Positions 6,608-15,670 are shown, counted from the stretch's first letter. The stretch is DNA of 40,381 nucleotides from a bacterium (GCA_029932675.1 JAOZPP010000023.1:1-40381), one strand, 5' to 3'. Notes: generated from the sequence alone by a model not told the origin. Made by a program: numbers and translations.

Positions 6608-7714
6608 GTGCGAAAAAGACTGTTTTCCTTGGGTCTAACGGTAGTGATCTCCACCGTCGTTCCCGCCTTTGCTGGGGTAACCCAGTTTGAGGCTTATAAC
6701 TGGATGAGATATACGATGAAATTGGAGAAGGAGAATGGTGCTTATGCCACCCAGGAAAGCCAATGGGCCCTGAAGAGAGGATACCTGAGGTGGAAACACA
6801 AGTTCACCGAGAGGATTGACACCAGGGTGAACATCGACCTCTTCTCCTCAGCCAATGGCAGGCTTGATAGGGTGGAAACAACGGGGATAACCGACGTTGA
6901 CAGCACAGAACATACCGTGGTCAAGAAGGTTAAACCAAAGAAGAACGGCGCCGATATCAAGCTCAAGTATGCTTATGTGAAGCTGGGCTACCTCATCCCT
7001 CAGGGGGATATCACTGTTGGACTCCAGAAGTTCTACTTCGGGACTATCTACGAATGGAAATATATGACCATCGAGAAGTCCCTTGAAGATGTGGAAAAGG
7101 TCTGTGCGAGTGCAGACTACGGAGTTTCCCTTGGTGGTTATCTCCCTAAAGGTTACGGAACATGGAGGTTCCAGGTAGCAAACGGTGAAGGCTACAAGCA
7201 TACTGGAGGGGATGTGAACACGGAGCCAGCTTATGTGGCTGACCTGCGGTTCATTCCCATTCCTGGGCTCACACTGGGTGGGTCAGCTCTCCATGAAAAT
7301 GTGGGGACCAAGCCTTTTGAGAAGAGGCAATGGCTTTCAATCTCTCCCAGGTTTACCTCGGGGCCGATTGATGTCTGGGTGAACTTCCTCTTAGGCGAGA
7401 CGGGGGACAAGGATGAACCAACCAAGAAGCAGGGCTACATGATATACCCCACGGTCAAGCTGAGTCCCAATCTGGAGGTTTTGGGGCGATATGACCATTG
7501 GGACCCAGACATCGATAGGGAGGACGATGGTCATAATCGCTACATTGCCGGGTTCAACTACCATCTCTGTAAGCGAGAAAAGGGGAGACCTGGTGTTATG
7601 ATTCAGGTCAACTGGCAAGGGGAAAAGGGAGAGGCAGAGGGCTCAGAGATGGAGCACAAATTTATGGCTCAGCTCAGGTGGGAATGGGCTTCGCCAAAGT
7701 TTGGCAGCCTGTGA
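6608..7714 (+). CDS. Outer-membrane porin, probably phosphate-related
   Basis: A 368-residue protein starting at GTG, chosen because AAAGGAGGATAA is 6-7 bases before it and a signal peptide follows (RKRLFSLGLTVVISTVV, PAFA). The remainder is alternating amphipathic beta-strands with aromatic belts (YNWMRYTMKL, KYAYVKLGYL, AQLRWEW), as in OprO/OprP-type phosphate- or polyphosphate-selective porins. The fold assignment rests on pattern, not a specific motif. It directly precedes pstS with a 44-base gap, so delivering phosphate to PstS is the natural role. TTAAC-type sequences upstream (6445, 6478) could be Pho-box-like but are not convincing. Confidence 0.75.
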   Translation: MRKRLFSLGLTVVISTVVPAFAGVTQFEAYNWMRYTMKLEKENGAYATQESQWALKRGYLRWKHKFTERIDTRVNIDLFSSANGRLDRVETTGITDVDSTEHTVVKKVKPKKNGADIKLKYAYVKLGYLIPQGDITVGLQKFYFGTIYEWKYMTIEKSLEDVEKVCASADYGVSLGGYLPKGYGTWRFQVANGEGYKHTGGDVNTEPAYVADLRFIPIPGLTLGGSALHENVGTKPFEKRQWLSISPRFTSGPIDVWVNFLLGETGDKDEPTKKQGYMIYPTVKLSPNLEVLGRYDHWDPDIDREDDGHNRYIAGFNYHLCKREKGRPGVMIQVNWQGEKGEAEGSEMEHKFMAQLRWEWASPKFGSL

Positions 7715-7758
7715 TTTGCGGTTCCATCAGATTACAATTTCTCACAAAGGAGGGTAAG

Positions 7759-8601
7759 ATGTTAAGGAGAATTTCAATGATTGCCCTGGTTGCCCTTACC
7801 CTCATAGGGGCAACTGAGGGTATCGCATGGGATTGGCCCTGGGCAAAGAAGAAGGCCAATACCCTCACACTTACCGGATCAACCACTGTTCTTCCCGTTG
7901 CCCAGAGGGCCGCAGAGGAATATATGAAAGCCCACCCAAAGGTAAACATCACCGTTCGAGGAGGGGGCTCTGGAGTTGGCATTGCCGCCCTCATTGATGG
8001 CACCACAGACATTGCCAATGCCTCAAGACCAATGAAGTCTAAGGAGTTAAAAAGCGCCAGGTCAAAGGGGATAAACCCTGTAGAGACCGTGATTGCTCGA
8101 GATGGAATAGCCATAATCGTCCACCCATCTAACCCCCTGGAGAAGATCTCACTGCAGGACTTGAAGGCCATCTACTTGGGCGAGATCAACAGGTGGAGCG
8201 ATGTAGGTGGAAAGCCTGAACCCATAGTTACGGTATCCAGGGATGTGGCCTCCGGCACCTTTGAGACCTTCAAGAAATTAGTCCTCAAAGGAGGAAAGAC
8301 CAGGGGAGACGCCCTTATGCTTGCCTCAAACAAAGCGGTGGCCACGACCATAGCACAGACTCCTGGAGGTATTGGCTATGTTGGGCTTGGTTACCTTTCA
8401 CCCCAGGTAAAGCCACTCCAGGTAGAAGGAGTCTCTCCCAGCCCCCAGACGGTCTCCTCCGGAGAATACATACTTGCCAGACCGCTCTTTATGTATACCA
8501 ATGGTAAACCCAAAGGGCTGGCAAAGGAGCTCATTGACTTCATATTGAGCCCAGAGGGACAAAAGATCGTGAGTGATGTGGGATACGTTCCAGTGAAGTA
8601 A
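7759..8601 (+). CDS. pstS: Phosphate ABC transporter substrate-binding protein PstS
   Basis: A 280-residue periplasmic phosphate-binding protein. I start it at the ATG at 7759 behind AAAGGAGGGTAAG rather than at an earlier in-frame codon, because a signal peptide follows (MLRRISMIALVALTLIGA). Binding-loop motifs are present: LTGSTTVLPVAQ, RGGGSGVGIAAL, DIANASRPM and SRDVASGTFE, and the protein ends in the family's SPEGQKIVSDVGYVPV. There is no lipobox cysteine, so it is probably soluble in the periplasm. It follows the porin and is separated from pstC by a T9SS gene and three signalling genes, which is not the usual pstSCAB order. Confidence 0.95.
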   Translation: MLRRISMIALVALTLIGATEGIAWDWPWAKKKANTLTLTGSTTVLPVAQRAAEEYMKAHPKVNITVRGGGSGVGIAALIDGTTDIANASRPMKSKELKSARSKGINPVETVIARDGIAIIVHPSNPLEKISLQDLKAIYLGEINRWSDVGGKPEPIVTVSRDVASGTFETFKKLVLKGGKTRGDALMLASNKAVATTIAQTPGGIGYVGLGYLSPQVKPLQVEGVSPSPQTVSSGEYILARPLFMYTNGKPKGLAKELIDFILSPEGQKIVSDVGYVPVK

Positions 8602-8892
8602 AAGTGGGATTCACATGGAGGCGAAAGAAACTATTGACCATAGGAAGGTCGAGGGACTGGGCTTCTGCCTCAGCTTCCACTTCATTGCTGTCCTGGGCCT
8701 CCTTCGCCTACAGAACTTGCATTTTTCAATCTACCCCTTTGGTTTCGGCTTTCCCAAAAAGAGGAGATGACGTTGCGTTGAGAATTAAGTTGGTAACTTA
8801 AAAACAAAAGGGGGTGATCTATAACGCATAAAATCAGACCTTCTGCTATTTTCTTCTGTAATTAAGGCTCAAAAACTAAGGAGGGATTAAAG
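8602..8892 (+). other. Intergenic region with a doubtful 51-codon ORF and a small palindrome
   Basis: An ORF from 8615 to 8770 would encode MEAKETIDHRKVEGLGFCLS and a hydrophobic stretch (FHFIAVLGLLRL), but it lacks a good ribosome-binding site and matches nothing I know. TTAAGTT-GGT-AACTTAA (8785-8801) is a perfect 7-bp inverted repeat. The next gene has a strong ribosome-binding site (AAGGAGGGATTAAAG). Confidence 0.3.
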
Positions 8893-10785
8893 ATGAAACG
8901 GTTTTTGATTGCCATCGCATTGTTGGGCCTATTGGCTATAACACATTCTCTGATGGCCACAACCATCTATGAGGTCCAGCACAATGAGACAAATCAAGGT
9001 AGTGGCAATAACTGTTACCCGTCACCTTTAGTTGGGCAAACTGTTGCCATATCGGGAGTTGTCACTGCAGTTAAGTCAGGTTCTTATCCTAATTTCTGGA
9101 TGGAGGACGCATCAGATGGGTTATGGAACGGCATCTATGTTTACGATGCCTCTGTGAGTCCTTCAAGAGGAGACAGTGTAACCATTACAGCAAAGGTGTA
9201 TGAGTATTATGGGATGACGGAGATGAAGGAGGTCAGCTCATTCACCATCCATTCCAATGACAATCCACTTCCAGATACCATTGAGATTTCCACGGGAACA
9301 TTGGCTGGTGGTTGCTCGGCAACGGCAGAAGCTTATGAGGGCCTTTTAGTGAGGGTAAATGATGTGGTTGTTACTCAAACCGTGGATCAGTATGGCCAGT
9401 GGTATGTTGATGATGGAAGTGATGAATGCCAAATTGAGGATGGGCTCTTCCATTACGAGCCGGATTTAGGAGATACCATCGGGGCCATTGTTGGAGTAGT
9501 AACATACAGCTATAGTGAATATGAAATCAATCCCCGAGATATGGATGACATAATCCCAGTAGAGCCTGTGATTAGATCGGTACGGAGGTATCCCTATGTG
9601 CCTCAAACAGGAGAAGGTGTGTTAGTCAAGGCAGTGATCACGGACGATGTTGGCATCTCCTCTGTAAGCCTGACTTACACAGTCAACCACACCGATTCAA
9701 CAACCCTGTCTATGACCCCCGCTACTGGCGACACTTTTGAGACTACTATTCCCGGCCAGAGCAACGATGCTGATTTGGTTGAGTTTCAAATCAAGGCTAC
9801 GGATGTTGCAAAGTCGCATACGACCTATTCTTACATAAACGGATATTTTGTGGGAACTACACCTATCGGTTATATCAGAGTGAATGATGCTAACGGAGAC
9901 AACATTTACTGGAATTACGGGGTGAGGGTGACCGGTGTAGCCACTGTAGCTACTGGCACATTTGCTGAGGGCTATGTTGACATCTATCTCCAGGACAATT
10001 CGGGTGGGGTAAACATCTTCAGTTTCTACGATACGCTTTCTGTGGTAAATCGGGGAGACTCCTTAGAGGTTGTAGGAAGGATCGCTCAATATTATGGCAA
10101 GGTGGAAGTAGTCTCGATTAAGGATGTTCCTTTCATCACTCACTTGGGTTCTGGCACACTTCCTGAGCCTCAGGTTATCACCGTCAGCCAGCTAAGCGAG
10201 TCCTATGAGGGGGTGCTTGTTGCCATATCCTATGTAAGTTCAACAGGTGACTCTACCTGGCCAGCCGCAGGTGAGAATGGCAACTTCGCCATAACGGATA
10301 GCTCACTTGCCGATACCGTTATTATGCGTATTGATAAGGAGACGGATATTGATGAGTGGGGAGAGCCTCCTTGGCCAAAGGATGTGGTAGGAATCTGCAC
10401 TCAATTTGATCGTACCTCTCCCTATACTGAAGGTTACCAGTTGACTCCTCGGAATACCCTGGATTTCCAGCCAGCCGGGAGCGTTGGGGTAGTGCAATCT
10501 CTCAGTCAGAGTTCTTTACCTTCAGGATTTTCCCTTTCCCAGAACTACCCCAATCCCTTCAACCCTGTGACTCAGATATTCTTCTCACTGCCCGAGAGGG
10601 CAGAGGTTCACCTAGCTGTTTACAACATCATCGGCCAGAAGGTGGCTGAGTTGGTGAATGGGAAGTTGGATGCCGGAAGTTATCGGGCAAGCTGGGATGC
10701 CAAAGGGTTTACAAGTGGAATTTACTTCAGTCGGCTAAGGGCTGGAGCTAATGAAAAGGTTATAAAGATGATATTGCTGAAATAG
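8893..10785 (+). CDS. T9SS-sorted secreted protein with two OB-fold-like domains
   Basis: A 630-residue protein with a signal peptide (MKRFLIAIALLGLLAITHS) and C-terminal T9SS domain (residues about 545-630; QNYPNPFNPVTQ, VYNIIGQKVAEL, SGIYFSRLRAG). Residues about 30-225 and 325-530 each look like the OB-fold/YhcR-like beta domains found next to extracellular nucleases (VAISGVVTAV, YPNFWMEDASDG, GIYVYDA; second copy VRVTGVATVA, VDIYLQDNSGG, GDSLEVVGRI). An Ig-like segment lies between them. No endonuclease/exonuclease catalytic motif is visible, so it may bind nucleic acid or another polymer. Its place inside the phosphate block hints at phosphorus scavenging, which is only inference. Confidence 0.75.
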   Translation: MKRFLIAIALLGLLAITHSLMATTIYEVQHNETNQGSGNNCYPSPLVGQTVAISGVVTAVKSGSYPNFWMEDASDGLWNGIYVYDASVSPSRGDSVTITAKVYEYYGMTEMKEVSSFTIHSNDNPLPDTIEISTGTLAGGCSATAEAYEGLLVRVNDVVVTQTVDQYGQWYVDDGSDECQIEDGLFHYEPDLGDTIGAIVGVVTYSYSEYEINPRDMDDIIPVEPVIRSVRRYPYVPQTGEGVLVKAVITDDVGISSVSLTYTVNHTDSTTLSMTPATGDTFETTIPGQSNDADLVEFQIKATDVAKSHTTYSYINGYFVGTTPIGYIRVNDANGDNIYWNYGVRVTGVATVATGTFAEGYVDIYLQDNSGGVNIFSFYDTLSVVNRGDSLEVVGRIAQYYGKVEVVSIKDVPFITHLGSGTLPEPQVITVSQLSESYEGVLVAISYVSSTGDSTWPAAGENGNFAITDSSLADTVIMRIDKETDIDEWGEPPWPKDVVGICTQFDRTSPYTEGYQLTPRNTLDFQPAGSVGVVQSLSQSSLPSGFSLSQNYPNPFNPVTQIFFSLPERAEVHLAVYNIIGQKVAELVNGKLDAGSYRASWDAKGFTSGIYFSRLRAGANEKVIKMILLK

Positions 10786-10788
10786 ATA

Positions 10789-10815
10789 GGGGCTAACAGG
10801 ACCCCCAAATTTTTT
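10789..10815 (+). terminator. Weak terminator after the OB-fold protein gene
   Basis: GGGG (10789-10792) pairs with CCCC around CTAACAGGA, followed after CAAA by TTTTTT. The stem is short, so some read-through into the downstream genes is likely. Confidence 0.45.
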
Positions 10816-10880
10816 CTGTGAGAGTGTCATCTGAAAAACAGATACCGAGTCTTAAGCTCCTCACAAAGCCACGGGAGAGA

Positions 10881-11047
10881 AGAGGGACCTGCCTCAAGGG
10901 CAATCACTCAGAGGTCACAGGGGGAAGGAGTCTTTGCTTGAGTCCCTTTCGATAAAACCTTAAACAAGAGATCGAAAGGTCCTAAAACACCCAAGCAAGG
11001 CGGAAGGAGTTTTTCTGAGAGGTCACCTCAAGAGGCAGGTCACCTCT
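10881..11047 (+). ncRNA. Candidate structured RNA upstream of the STAS/phosphatase/pst genes
   Basis: Four nested helices can be drawn by eye. AGAGG+GACCTGCCT (10881-10894) pairs with AGGCAGGTC+CCTCT (11033-11047, one bulged A). CTCAGA (10907-10912) pairs with TCTGAG (11014-11019). CTTTGCTTG (10932-10940) pairs with CAAGCAAGG (10992-11000, one G-U). CCTTTCGAT (10945-10953) pairs with ATCGAAAGG (10971-10979) around a 17-base loop. The internal loops on both sides carry GGAAGGAGT. The shape (long closing stem, large internal bubble, apical stem, about 167 nt) recalls 6S RNA or a leader regulatory element, but I find no diagnostic consensus. It ends about 63 bases before the STAS start codon. 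Confidence 0.55.
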
Positions 11048-11110
11048 TCACCCGGAGGATGCGCCCTTTTTGTGGTTAAGTGCAGGATTAAACCAAAGGA
11101 GCAAAACCCG

Positions 11111-11455
11111 ATGAAGATCAAAGAGGAAATGAAGAGTGATGTGGCTATTCTTATCCTGAGAGGAGAACTGAGAGGTGGGCCAGAGACCACTGCTGTGCAC
11201 GATCACATCAAGGGATTGATAGCTGATGGAGTCACAAAGGTCGTTGTCGATCTGGCTAAGGTGAAGTGGCTAAACAGCTCCGGGTTCGGGGTTCTGTTGG
11301 GAGGGTTAACCTCCTTGCGAAATGCGGGAGGGGACCTGAAGTTGGCTGGTGTAACAGAGAGGGTGGAGAGCTTGTTAATGATGACCAAACTGATCAGCAT
11401 CTTCGAGACATTTGAGACTAAAGATAGGGCGGTGGCCAGTTTTGTCAAAGGTTAA
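11111..11455 (+). CDS. STAS-domain anti-sigma factor antagonist (SpoIIAA/RsbV-like)
   Basis: A 114-residue single STAS domain. I place the start at the ATG at 11111, 9 bases after AAAGGAG; earlier in-frame codons lack such a site. The phosphorylation loop is present (VVVDLAKVKWLNSSGFGVLL), with the switch serine in N-S-S-G as in the other STAS protein of this window (DWMNSSGLGIL). Such proteins, when dephosphorylated by a SpoIIE/RsbU phosphatase, bind a RsbW-type kinase and release its sigma factor or other partner. It is followed five bases later by the damaged phosphatase locus. No cognate kinase is encoded in this cluster. Confidence 0.9.
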   Translation: MKIKEEMKSDVAILILRGELRGGPETTAVHDHIKGLIADGVTKVVVDLAKVKWLNSSGFGVLLGGLTSLRNAGGDLKLAGVTERVESLLMMTKLISIFETFETKDRAVASFVKG

Positions 11456-11460
11456 CCTTT

Positions 11461-11589
11461 ATGATACAACCAAAAGTATTTTATCGTAAGATAGACTCTC
11501 TTCTCTCTAAGATCAGCCAGGAGGAAGGAGAAAAAAGTCTTCTCCCCTCTGTGCTTGAGGAACTTGTCAGCTCATTTGGGGAGGGATGA
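11461..11589 (+). pseudogene. Detached N-terminal piece of the RsbU-like phosphatase
   Basis: An ATG five bases after the STAS stop codon, with AAAGG nine bases upstream, begins MIQPKVFYRKIDSLLSKIS and continues LLPSVLEELVSSFGEG before TGA at 11587. This looks like the normal amino terminus of GAF-containing SpoIIE phosphatases (FYRK.DSLL.KIS, VLEELVS.FG). The continuing protein is in the next frame, and most of the GAF core is missing between them, so a deletion with frameshift is the simplest explanation. Confidence 0.6.
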
Positions 11590-12502
11590 TCCTGCCCTCA
11601 CACTTGATCCAAAAGTCGAAAGCGGGATGGGATATTCAGCTTTAGCTGCTTTCGTAGTAGAAGAAGATAAAAAACCTTGGCTAATGGTGTTTGAACTTGA
11701 CCACGGTTGGGAGCACGAGGAGATAGAATTCTGCCTCAACACCGTTAGAACAGCCATAGGTTATAGATTGGCTGCAGAGCGCTTTCAGAGCGATCTTCGC
11801 CAGGCGGCCCAAATACAACTGAGCCTATTGCCTGATAGTCCACCACCCATCGCCGGTTACCAAGTGGCAGGAAAGCAGATTCCAGCCGAACTGGTGGGAG
11901 GGGATCTTTACGACTACTATCCATTTGATGATGGGTGCTTCGGGGTAGCCGTTGGTGATGCCAGTGGACATGGGCTCCCTGCTGCCCTCCTCGTCAGGGA
12001 TGTAGTCACCGGTCTGCGTATGGGGATAGAAAAAGAATTGAAGATTCAGCATGTCTTTCGGAAGTTAAATCGAGTAATCCACCGCAGTAACCTCTCTACC
12101 CGTTTCATCTCACTCTTCTATGGGGAGCTGGAATCGAATGGAAATCTCTTCTATATCAATGCCGGTCAACCTCCACCGCTTCTTTTTTCAGAAGGGGGGA
12201 TTCAGGAACTTGGGGTGGGGGGTATAGCCATAGGCCCCCTGCCGGAAACGGATTTCAAACGTGGTTTCGCCCACATGGATCATGGATCCCTTCTCGTCCT
12301 CTACACCGATGGATTGATCGAACGGGAAAATAGGGCCGGAGATCGTTTTGGCATTCAAAGATTGAAGAAGCTTTCCTTGAAGCACCGAGGAGATGATCCA
12401 GATCAGATCCTTGATCTCATATTTGATTCAGCCCAAAAGTTTGGAAAGGTGGCCAAATGGGAGGACGATATAACCGTGGTGGTGATAAAAAGAACCCTAT
12501 GA
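11555..12502 (+). CDS. SpoIIE/RsbU-type PP2C serine phosphatase (N-terminally damaged)
   Basis: The 315-codon frame covers the tail of a GAF-like domain (WLMVFELDHGWEHEEIEF, LNTVRTAIGYRL), a linker helix (SDLRQAAQIQLSLLPDSPPP), and a complete PP2C/SpoIIE catalytic domain: VGGDLYDYY, VAVGDASGHGLPAALL, LVLYTDGLIERE and WEDDITVVVIK carry the metal-binding aspartates. It should dephosphorylate a STAS protein, most simply the one encoded just upstream. The usual N-terminus is in another frame (11461-11589), so the product either starts internally (the first codon of this frame is TTG at 11555; ATG at 11626 is another option) or the gene is inactive. The stop overlaps the PHP start (ATGA). Confidence 0.8.
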   Translation: MRNLSAHLGRDDPALTLDPKVESGMGYSALAAFVVEEDKKPWLMVFELDHGWEHEEIEFCLNTVRTAIGYRLAAERFQSDLRQAAQIQLSLLPDSPPPIAGYQVAGKQIPAELVGGDLYDYYPFDDGCFGVAVGDASGHGLPAALLVRDVVTGLRMGIEKELKIQHVFRKLNRVIHRSNLSTRFISLFYGELESNGNLFYINAGQPPPLLFSEGGIQELGVGGIAIGPLPETDFKRGFAHMDHGSLLVLYTDGLIERENRAGDRFGIQRLKKLSLKHRGDDPDQILDLIFDSAQKFGKVAKWEDDITVVVIKRTL

Positions 12503-13212
12503 ATGATAAGTGGCTTCTTTGTGATTTTCATATCCACAGCAATATGAGCGATGGAGCTCTCCCCGTTAATGAGATCGTTGATCTCTATGGGGAGAAGGGA
12601 TTTGATGTTATCAGCATAACCGATCATGTGTTGGACAGGGTAAGCCTAAAAGAGGAAAAACAAAAGGGGGAGCCCTGCCCCAATGTAGAGAAGGAAGAGT
12701 TTGGTGAATACCTGAAACTCCTATGGAGAGAAAAGGCACGAGCCTGGAAGGAGTATAACCTATTGCTGATTCCCGGTGCTGAGCTGACCAACAATTGGAA
12801 GAAATACCACATACTGGCCGTAGATATAAAGGAGTGGATCGATCCCACCTTGCCTGTAAAGGAGATCGTAGATTGCATACATTCTCAGAACGCTATAGCA
12901 ATTGCCTGCCATCCCCATCATAAACCAAACGAGGGGCCGCAGCCCCATATCCACCTATGGAGGAATCAGAGAAAATACCGGGACATCTTTGATGCCTGGG
13001 AGATCGCTAATAGGGACGATCTCTTCAATGTGATCGGACTGAAGAGATTCAATTATGTGGCAAATTCAGATTTCCACGAGCTGAGGCACCTCTATTCCTG
13101 GAAATCGCTGATTCTGGCGGAGAAGAATGAGGAGGCAGTAAAGGATGCCATCCGATCTAACAGATATGTTGCCGTCTACCTCTTTCGGGAGAACAAGGAG
13201 AGCCTTGGATGA
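12499..13212 (+). CDS. PHP-domain metal-dependent phosphoesterase
   Basis: A 237-residue protein beginning at the ATG that overlaps the phosphatase stop codon (ATGA). The metal-binding motifs of PHP enzymes are all visible: H-x-H in CDFHIHSNMSDG, ITDH, the glutamate in LIPGAELTNN, ACHPHH, and the final NSDFHE. The family includes nucleoside 3',5'-bisphosphate phosphatases, histidinol phosphatases and other trinuclear-metal phosphoesterases; substrate cannot be told here. It overlaps both the upstream phosphatase and downstream pstC by four bases, so it is co-translated with the phosphate transporter. A role in releasing phosphate or turning over a phosphorylated signal is inference. Confidence 0.88.
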   Translation: MNDKWLLCDFHIHSNMSDGALPVNEIVDLYGEKGFDVISITDHVLDRVSLKEEKQKGEPCPNVEKEEFGEYLKLLWREKARAWKEYNLLLIPGAELTNNWKKYHILAVDIKEWIDPTLPVKEIVDCIHSQNAIAIACHPHHKPNEGPQPHIHLWRNQRKYRDIFDAWEIANRDDLFNVIGLKRFNYVANSDFHELRHLYSWKSLILAEKNEEAVKDAIRSNRYVAVYLFRENKESLG

Positions 13213-14057
13213 GAAAGAACCTGATTGAAAGGGTGCTGCCGATTATTGCCTCATTGGCCTGGGCATTTCTCTTCGGGATAATGCTCATTCTCTTTACGGA
13301 AGGGATACCAGTGGTAAAATCCATATCCCCTCTCCGCTTCCTGTTTGGCCTGCACTGGTATCCTGTCCATGAACCACCGGAGTTTGGGATTTTGCCTCTG
13401 CTCTTAGGCTCCTTTATGGTTACACTGGGGGCTATAATAGTTGCCCTTCCCCTGGGACTCGGTTGTGCCATATACCTTTCAGAGATTGCCCGTCCCTGTA
13501 TAAGGGATATAACCAAGCCTTTTATAGAGATGCTTGCCGGTATCCCTTCGGTAGTGTATGGATTCTTTGGTCTGGTATTCTTGGCCCCCCTTATCCAAAG
13601 AATCGGTCACCTCCCTACAGGGCTAACCGGGGGAACGGCCTCGATCATTCTGGGAATTATGGCCCTTCCCACCGTAACCAGTATCGCTGAGGATGCCATA
13701 TCCTCGGTTCCCAGGAACCTGAGGGAGGCATCTTTCGCCCTGGGGGCGACCAGGTGGGAGACCATAACAAAGACAGTCCTCCCGGCGGCCAAATCGGGTA
13801 TCTTCACCTCCGCCATTTTGGGAGTTGGCAGGGCAATTGGTGAGACGATGACTGTCTTAATGGTTGCCGGAGGTTCAGCGGTCATCCCCAGCCACTTCTT
13901 CCGACCGGTAAGACCAATGACCGCAACCATCGCCGCGGAGATGGGGGAAGCACCCATGGGAAGCCTACACTACCATGCTCTGTTTGCTATCGGACTCGTC
14001 CTCTTTCTGCTGACCCTGGGGCTGAGTCTGGCCGCAGAATGGGTTAAGGAAAAATGA
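13209..14057 (+). CDS. pstC: Phosphate ABC transporter permease PstC
   Basis: A 282-residue inner-membrane permease of the PstC type with about six membrane segments. The cytoplasmic coupling loop (EAA motif) reads [19 protein letters not shown], and the conserved segment IEMLAGIPSVVYGFFGL precedes it. It forms the channel with PstA, receives phosphate from PstS and is powered by PstB. Start and stop each overlap the neighbouring genes through ATGA, showing tight translational coupling with the PHP phosphoesterase and pstA. Length is typical. Confidence 0.95.
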   Translation: MRKNLIERVLPIIASLAWAFLFGIMLILFTEGIPVVKSISPLRFLFGLHWYPVHEPPEFGILPLLLGSFMVTLGAIIVALPLGLGCAIYLSEIARPCIRDITKPFIEMLAGIPSVVYGFFGLVFLAPLIQRIGHLPTGLTGGTASIILGIMALPTVTSIAEDAISSVPRNLREASFALGATRWETITKTVLPAAKSGIFTSAILGVGRAIGETMTVLMVAGGSAVIPSHFFRPVRPMTATIAAEMGEAPMGSLHYHALFAIGLVLFLLTLGLSLAAEWVKEK

Positions 14058-14902
14058 GAGGAAAGAAAGAGTTGCTTGGAATATTGGCTATTCGCATCTC
14101 CGTTCTGTTTGTCCTGGTCTCCCTTTTTGCGGTTCTTATCTTTATTGGATTGAATGGGCTTAAGGTCTTGAATATAGGGTTTCTCTTTGAACCGCCCAAA
14201 GAGGGGATGACCAAAGGCGGTATCCTTCCAGCAATTGTGGGCAGCCTTGGGCTTTCGTTAGGATCGATCTGCTTTGCTCTACCCCTGGGAGTGCTGAGCG
14301 CGATCTACCTTGCCGAGTATGCAAAGGGGAAGAGGCTAATCAGGGTAATAAAGATGGGGATAAATGCCTTAGCCGGGGTCCCCTCTGTGGTCTTTGGCCT
14401 CTTCGGACTGGCGGTATTTGTTAAATTCTTTGGCTTTGGCGTATCCATCCTCTCAGGCTCGCTCACCCTGGGGATATTGATCCTCCCCACGATAATAAGG
14501 GCAAGTGAGGAGGCTGTTCTGGCAGTCCCTCAGGACTTCAGGGAGGCATCCTTTGCCCTGGGGGCAAGCAAGTGGCAGACGGTAAGAAGGGTAGTCCTCC
14601 CCACAGCCTTGCCCGGCATCCTCACTGGCACCATCCTGGGAATAGGCCGGGCTGCGGGTGAGACAGCTCCCATTATGTTCACTGCTGCCACATTCTACCA
14701 GAGGGGTCTCCCCCATTCCATATTTGATGAGGTTATGGCCTTGCCCTATCACATCTATGCCCTGATGACCGAGGGGACATCTCCCCAATATCAAGTCCCC
14801 ATTGCCTATGGAACTGCCCTCGTGCTCCTCCTGCTGGTTCTGGGGATAAACCTGGTGGCCATCATTATGCGCACCCGAGCGAGGAGAGCCAAAAAATGGT
14901 GA
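14054..14902 (+). CDS. pstA: Phosphate ABC transporter permease PstA
   Basis: A 282-residue permease with about six membrane spans and an EAA-type loop ([20 protein letters not shown]). Family motifs [18 protein letters not shown] and [11 protein letters not shown] are present; the latter distinguishes PstA from PstC (GETMTVLMVAG). It partners PstC in the membrane. It starts inside the pstC stop codon (ATGA) and overlaps pstB by seven bases. Confidence 0.95.
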   Translation: MRGKKELLGILAIRISVLFVLVSLFAVLIFIGLNGLKVLNIGFLFEPPKEGMTKGGILPAIVGSLGLSLGSICFALPLGVLSAIYLAEYAKGKRLIRVIKMGINALAGVPSVVFGLFGLAVFVKFFGFGVSILSGSLTLGILILPTIIRASEEAVLAVPQDFREASFALGASKWQTVRRVVLPTALPGILTGTILGIGRAAGETAPIMFTAATFYQRGLPHSIFDEVMALPYHIYALMTEGTSPQYQVPIAYGTALVLLLLVLGINLVAIIMRTRARRAKKW

Positions 14903-15654
14903 AACCTAAGATCGTCACAAAAGAACTGAACCTCTGGTATGGGGAAAATCATGCCCTAAAGGATATAAACATCTCCATACCGGAGAAGGCCGTTACCGCC
15001 ATAATGGGCCCTTCCGGATGTGGGAAATCGACCCTCCTCCGTTGCTTCAATAGGTTGAATGATCTGGTGGATGGCACCCGAGTTAAAGGGGAAGTCCTTC
15101 TCGATGGCGAGAACATATATAAAGACTCGATTGATGTCTTCCTTTTGAGAAGGAGGGTGGGAATGGTATTTCAAAGGGTGAATCCCTTTCCCAAAACCAT
15201 CTTTGAAAATGTGGCTTATGGTTTAAGGATTCATGGATGTAAAGATGGGGCCAAACTTGAGGATAGGGTAAGAGAAAGCCTTATGGATGCAGCCATCTGG
15301 GACGAGGTTAAAGCCAGTCTCCACAAGAGCGCCTTCGACCTCTCAGGCGGCCAGCAGCAGAGGCTCTGCATTGCCCGAGCAATAGCGATTGAACCAGAGG
15401 TCATCCTTTTTGATGAGCCCTGTTCAGCACTTGACCCCATCTCCACCGCAAAGATTGAGAAGTTAATTGAGGAATTGAAGCAAAAGTTTACAATTGTGAT
15501 TGTTACCCATAATATGCAGCAGGCAGCCAGAGTTTCAGACTATACTGCCTTTATGCTCTTGGGGGAACTGGTGGAATTTGGGAAGACCGAAAAGATATTC
15601 ACCGCGCCAGAGGACAAACGAACGGAGAACTATCTAACAGGAAAGTTTGGATAA
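14896..15654 (+). CDS. pstB: Phosphate ABC transporter ATPase PstB
   Basis: A 252-residue ABC ATPase. Walker [11 protein letters not shown]-loop ([14 protein letters not shown], the PstB-specific NPFPK), signature LSGGQQQR, Walker [14 protein letters not shown] and the H-loop VTHN are intact. It energises phosphate import through PstCA. It overlaps pstA by seven bases; phoU follows after a 16-base gap with its own strong ribosome-binding site. Confidence 0.97.
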   Translation: MVKPKIVTKELNLWYGENHALKDINISIPEKAVTAIMGPSGCGKSTLLRCFNRLNDLVDGTRVKGEVLLDGENIYKDSIDVFLLRRRVGMVFQRVNPFPKTIFENVAYGLRIHGCKDGAKLEDRVRESLMDAAIWDEVKASLHKSAFDLSGGQQQRLCIARAIAIEPEVILFDEPCSALDPISTAKIEKLIEELKQKFTIVIVTHNMQQAARVSDYTAFMLLGELVEFGKTEKIFTAPEDKRTENYLTGKFG

Positions 15655-15670
15655 AAGAGGGGGAAGGATA

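Noticed and set aside
11555-11589. Programmed ribosomal frameshift joining the two phosphatase frames
   Set aside because: No slippery heptamer or downstream stimulatory hairpin was seen, and part of the GAF core appears to be missing, which frameshifting could not restore.
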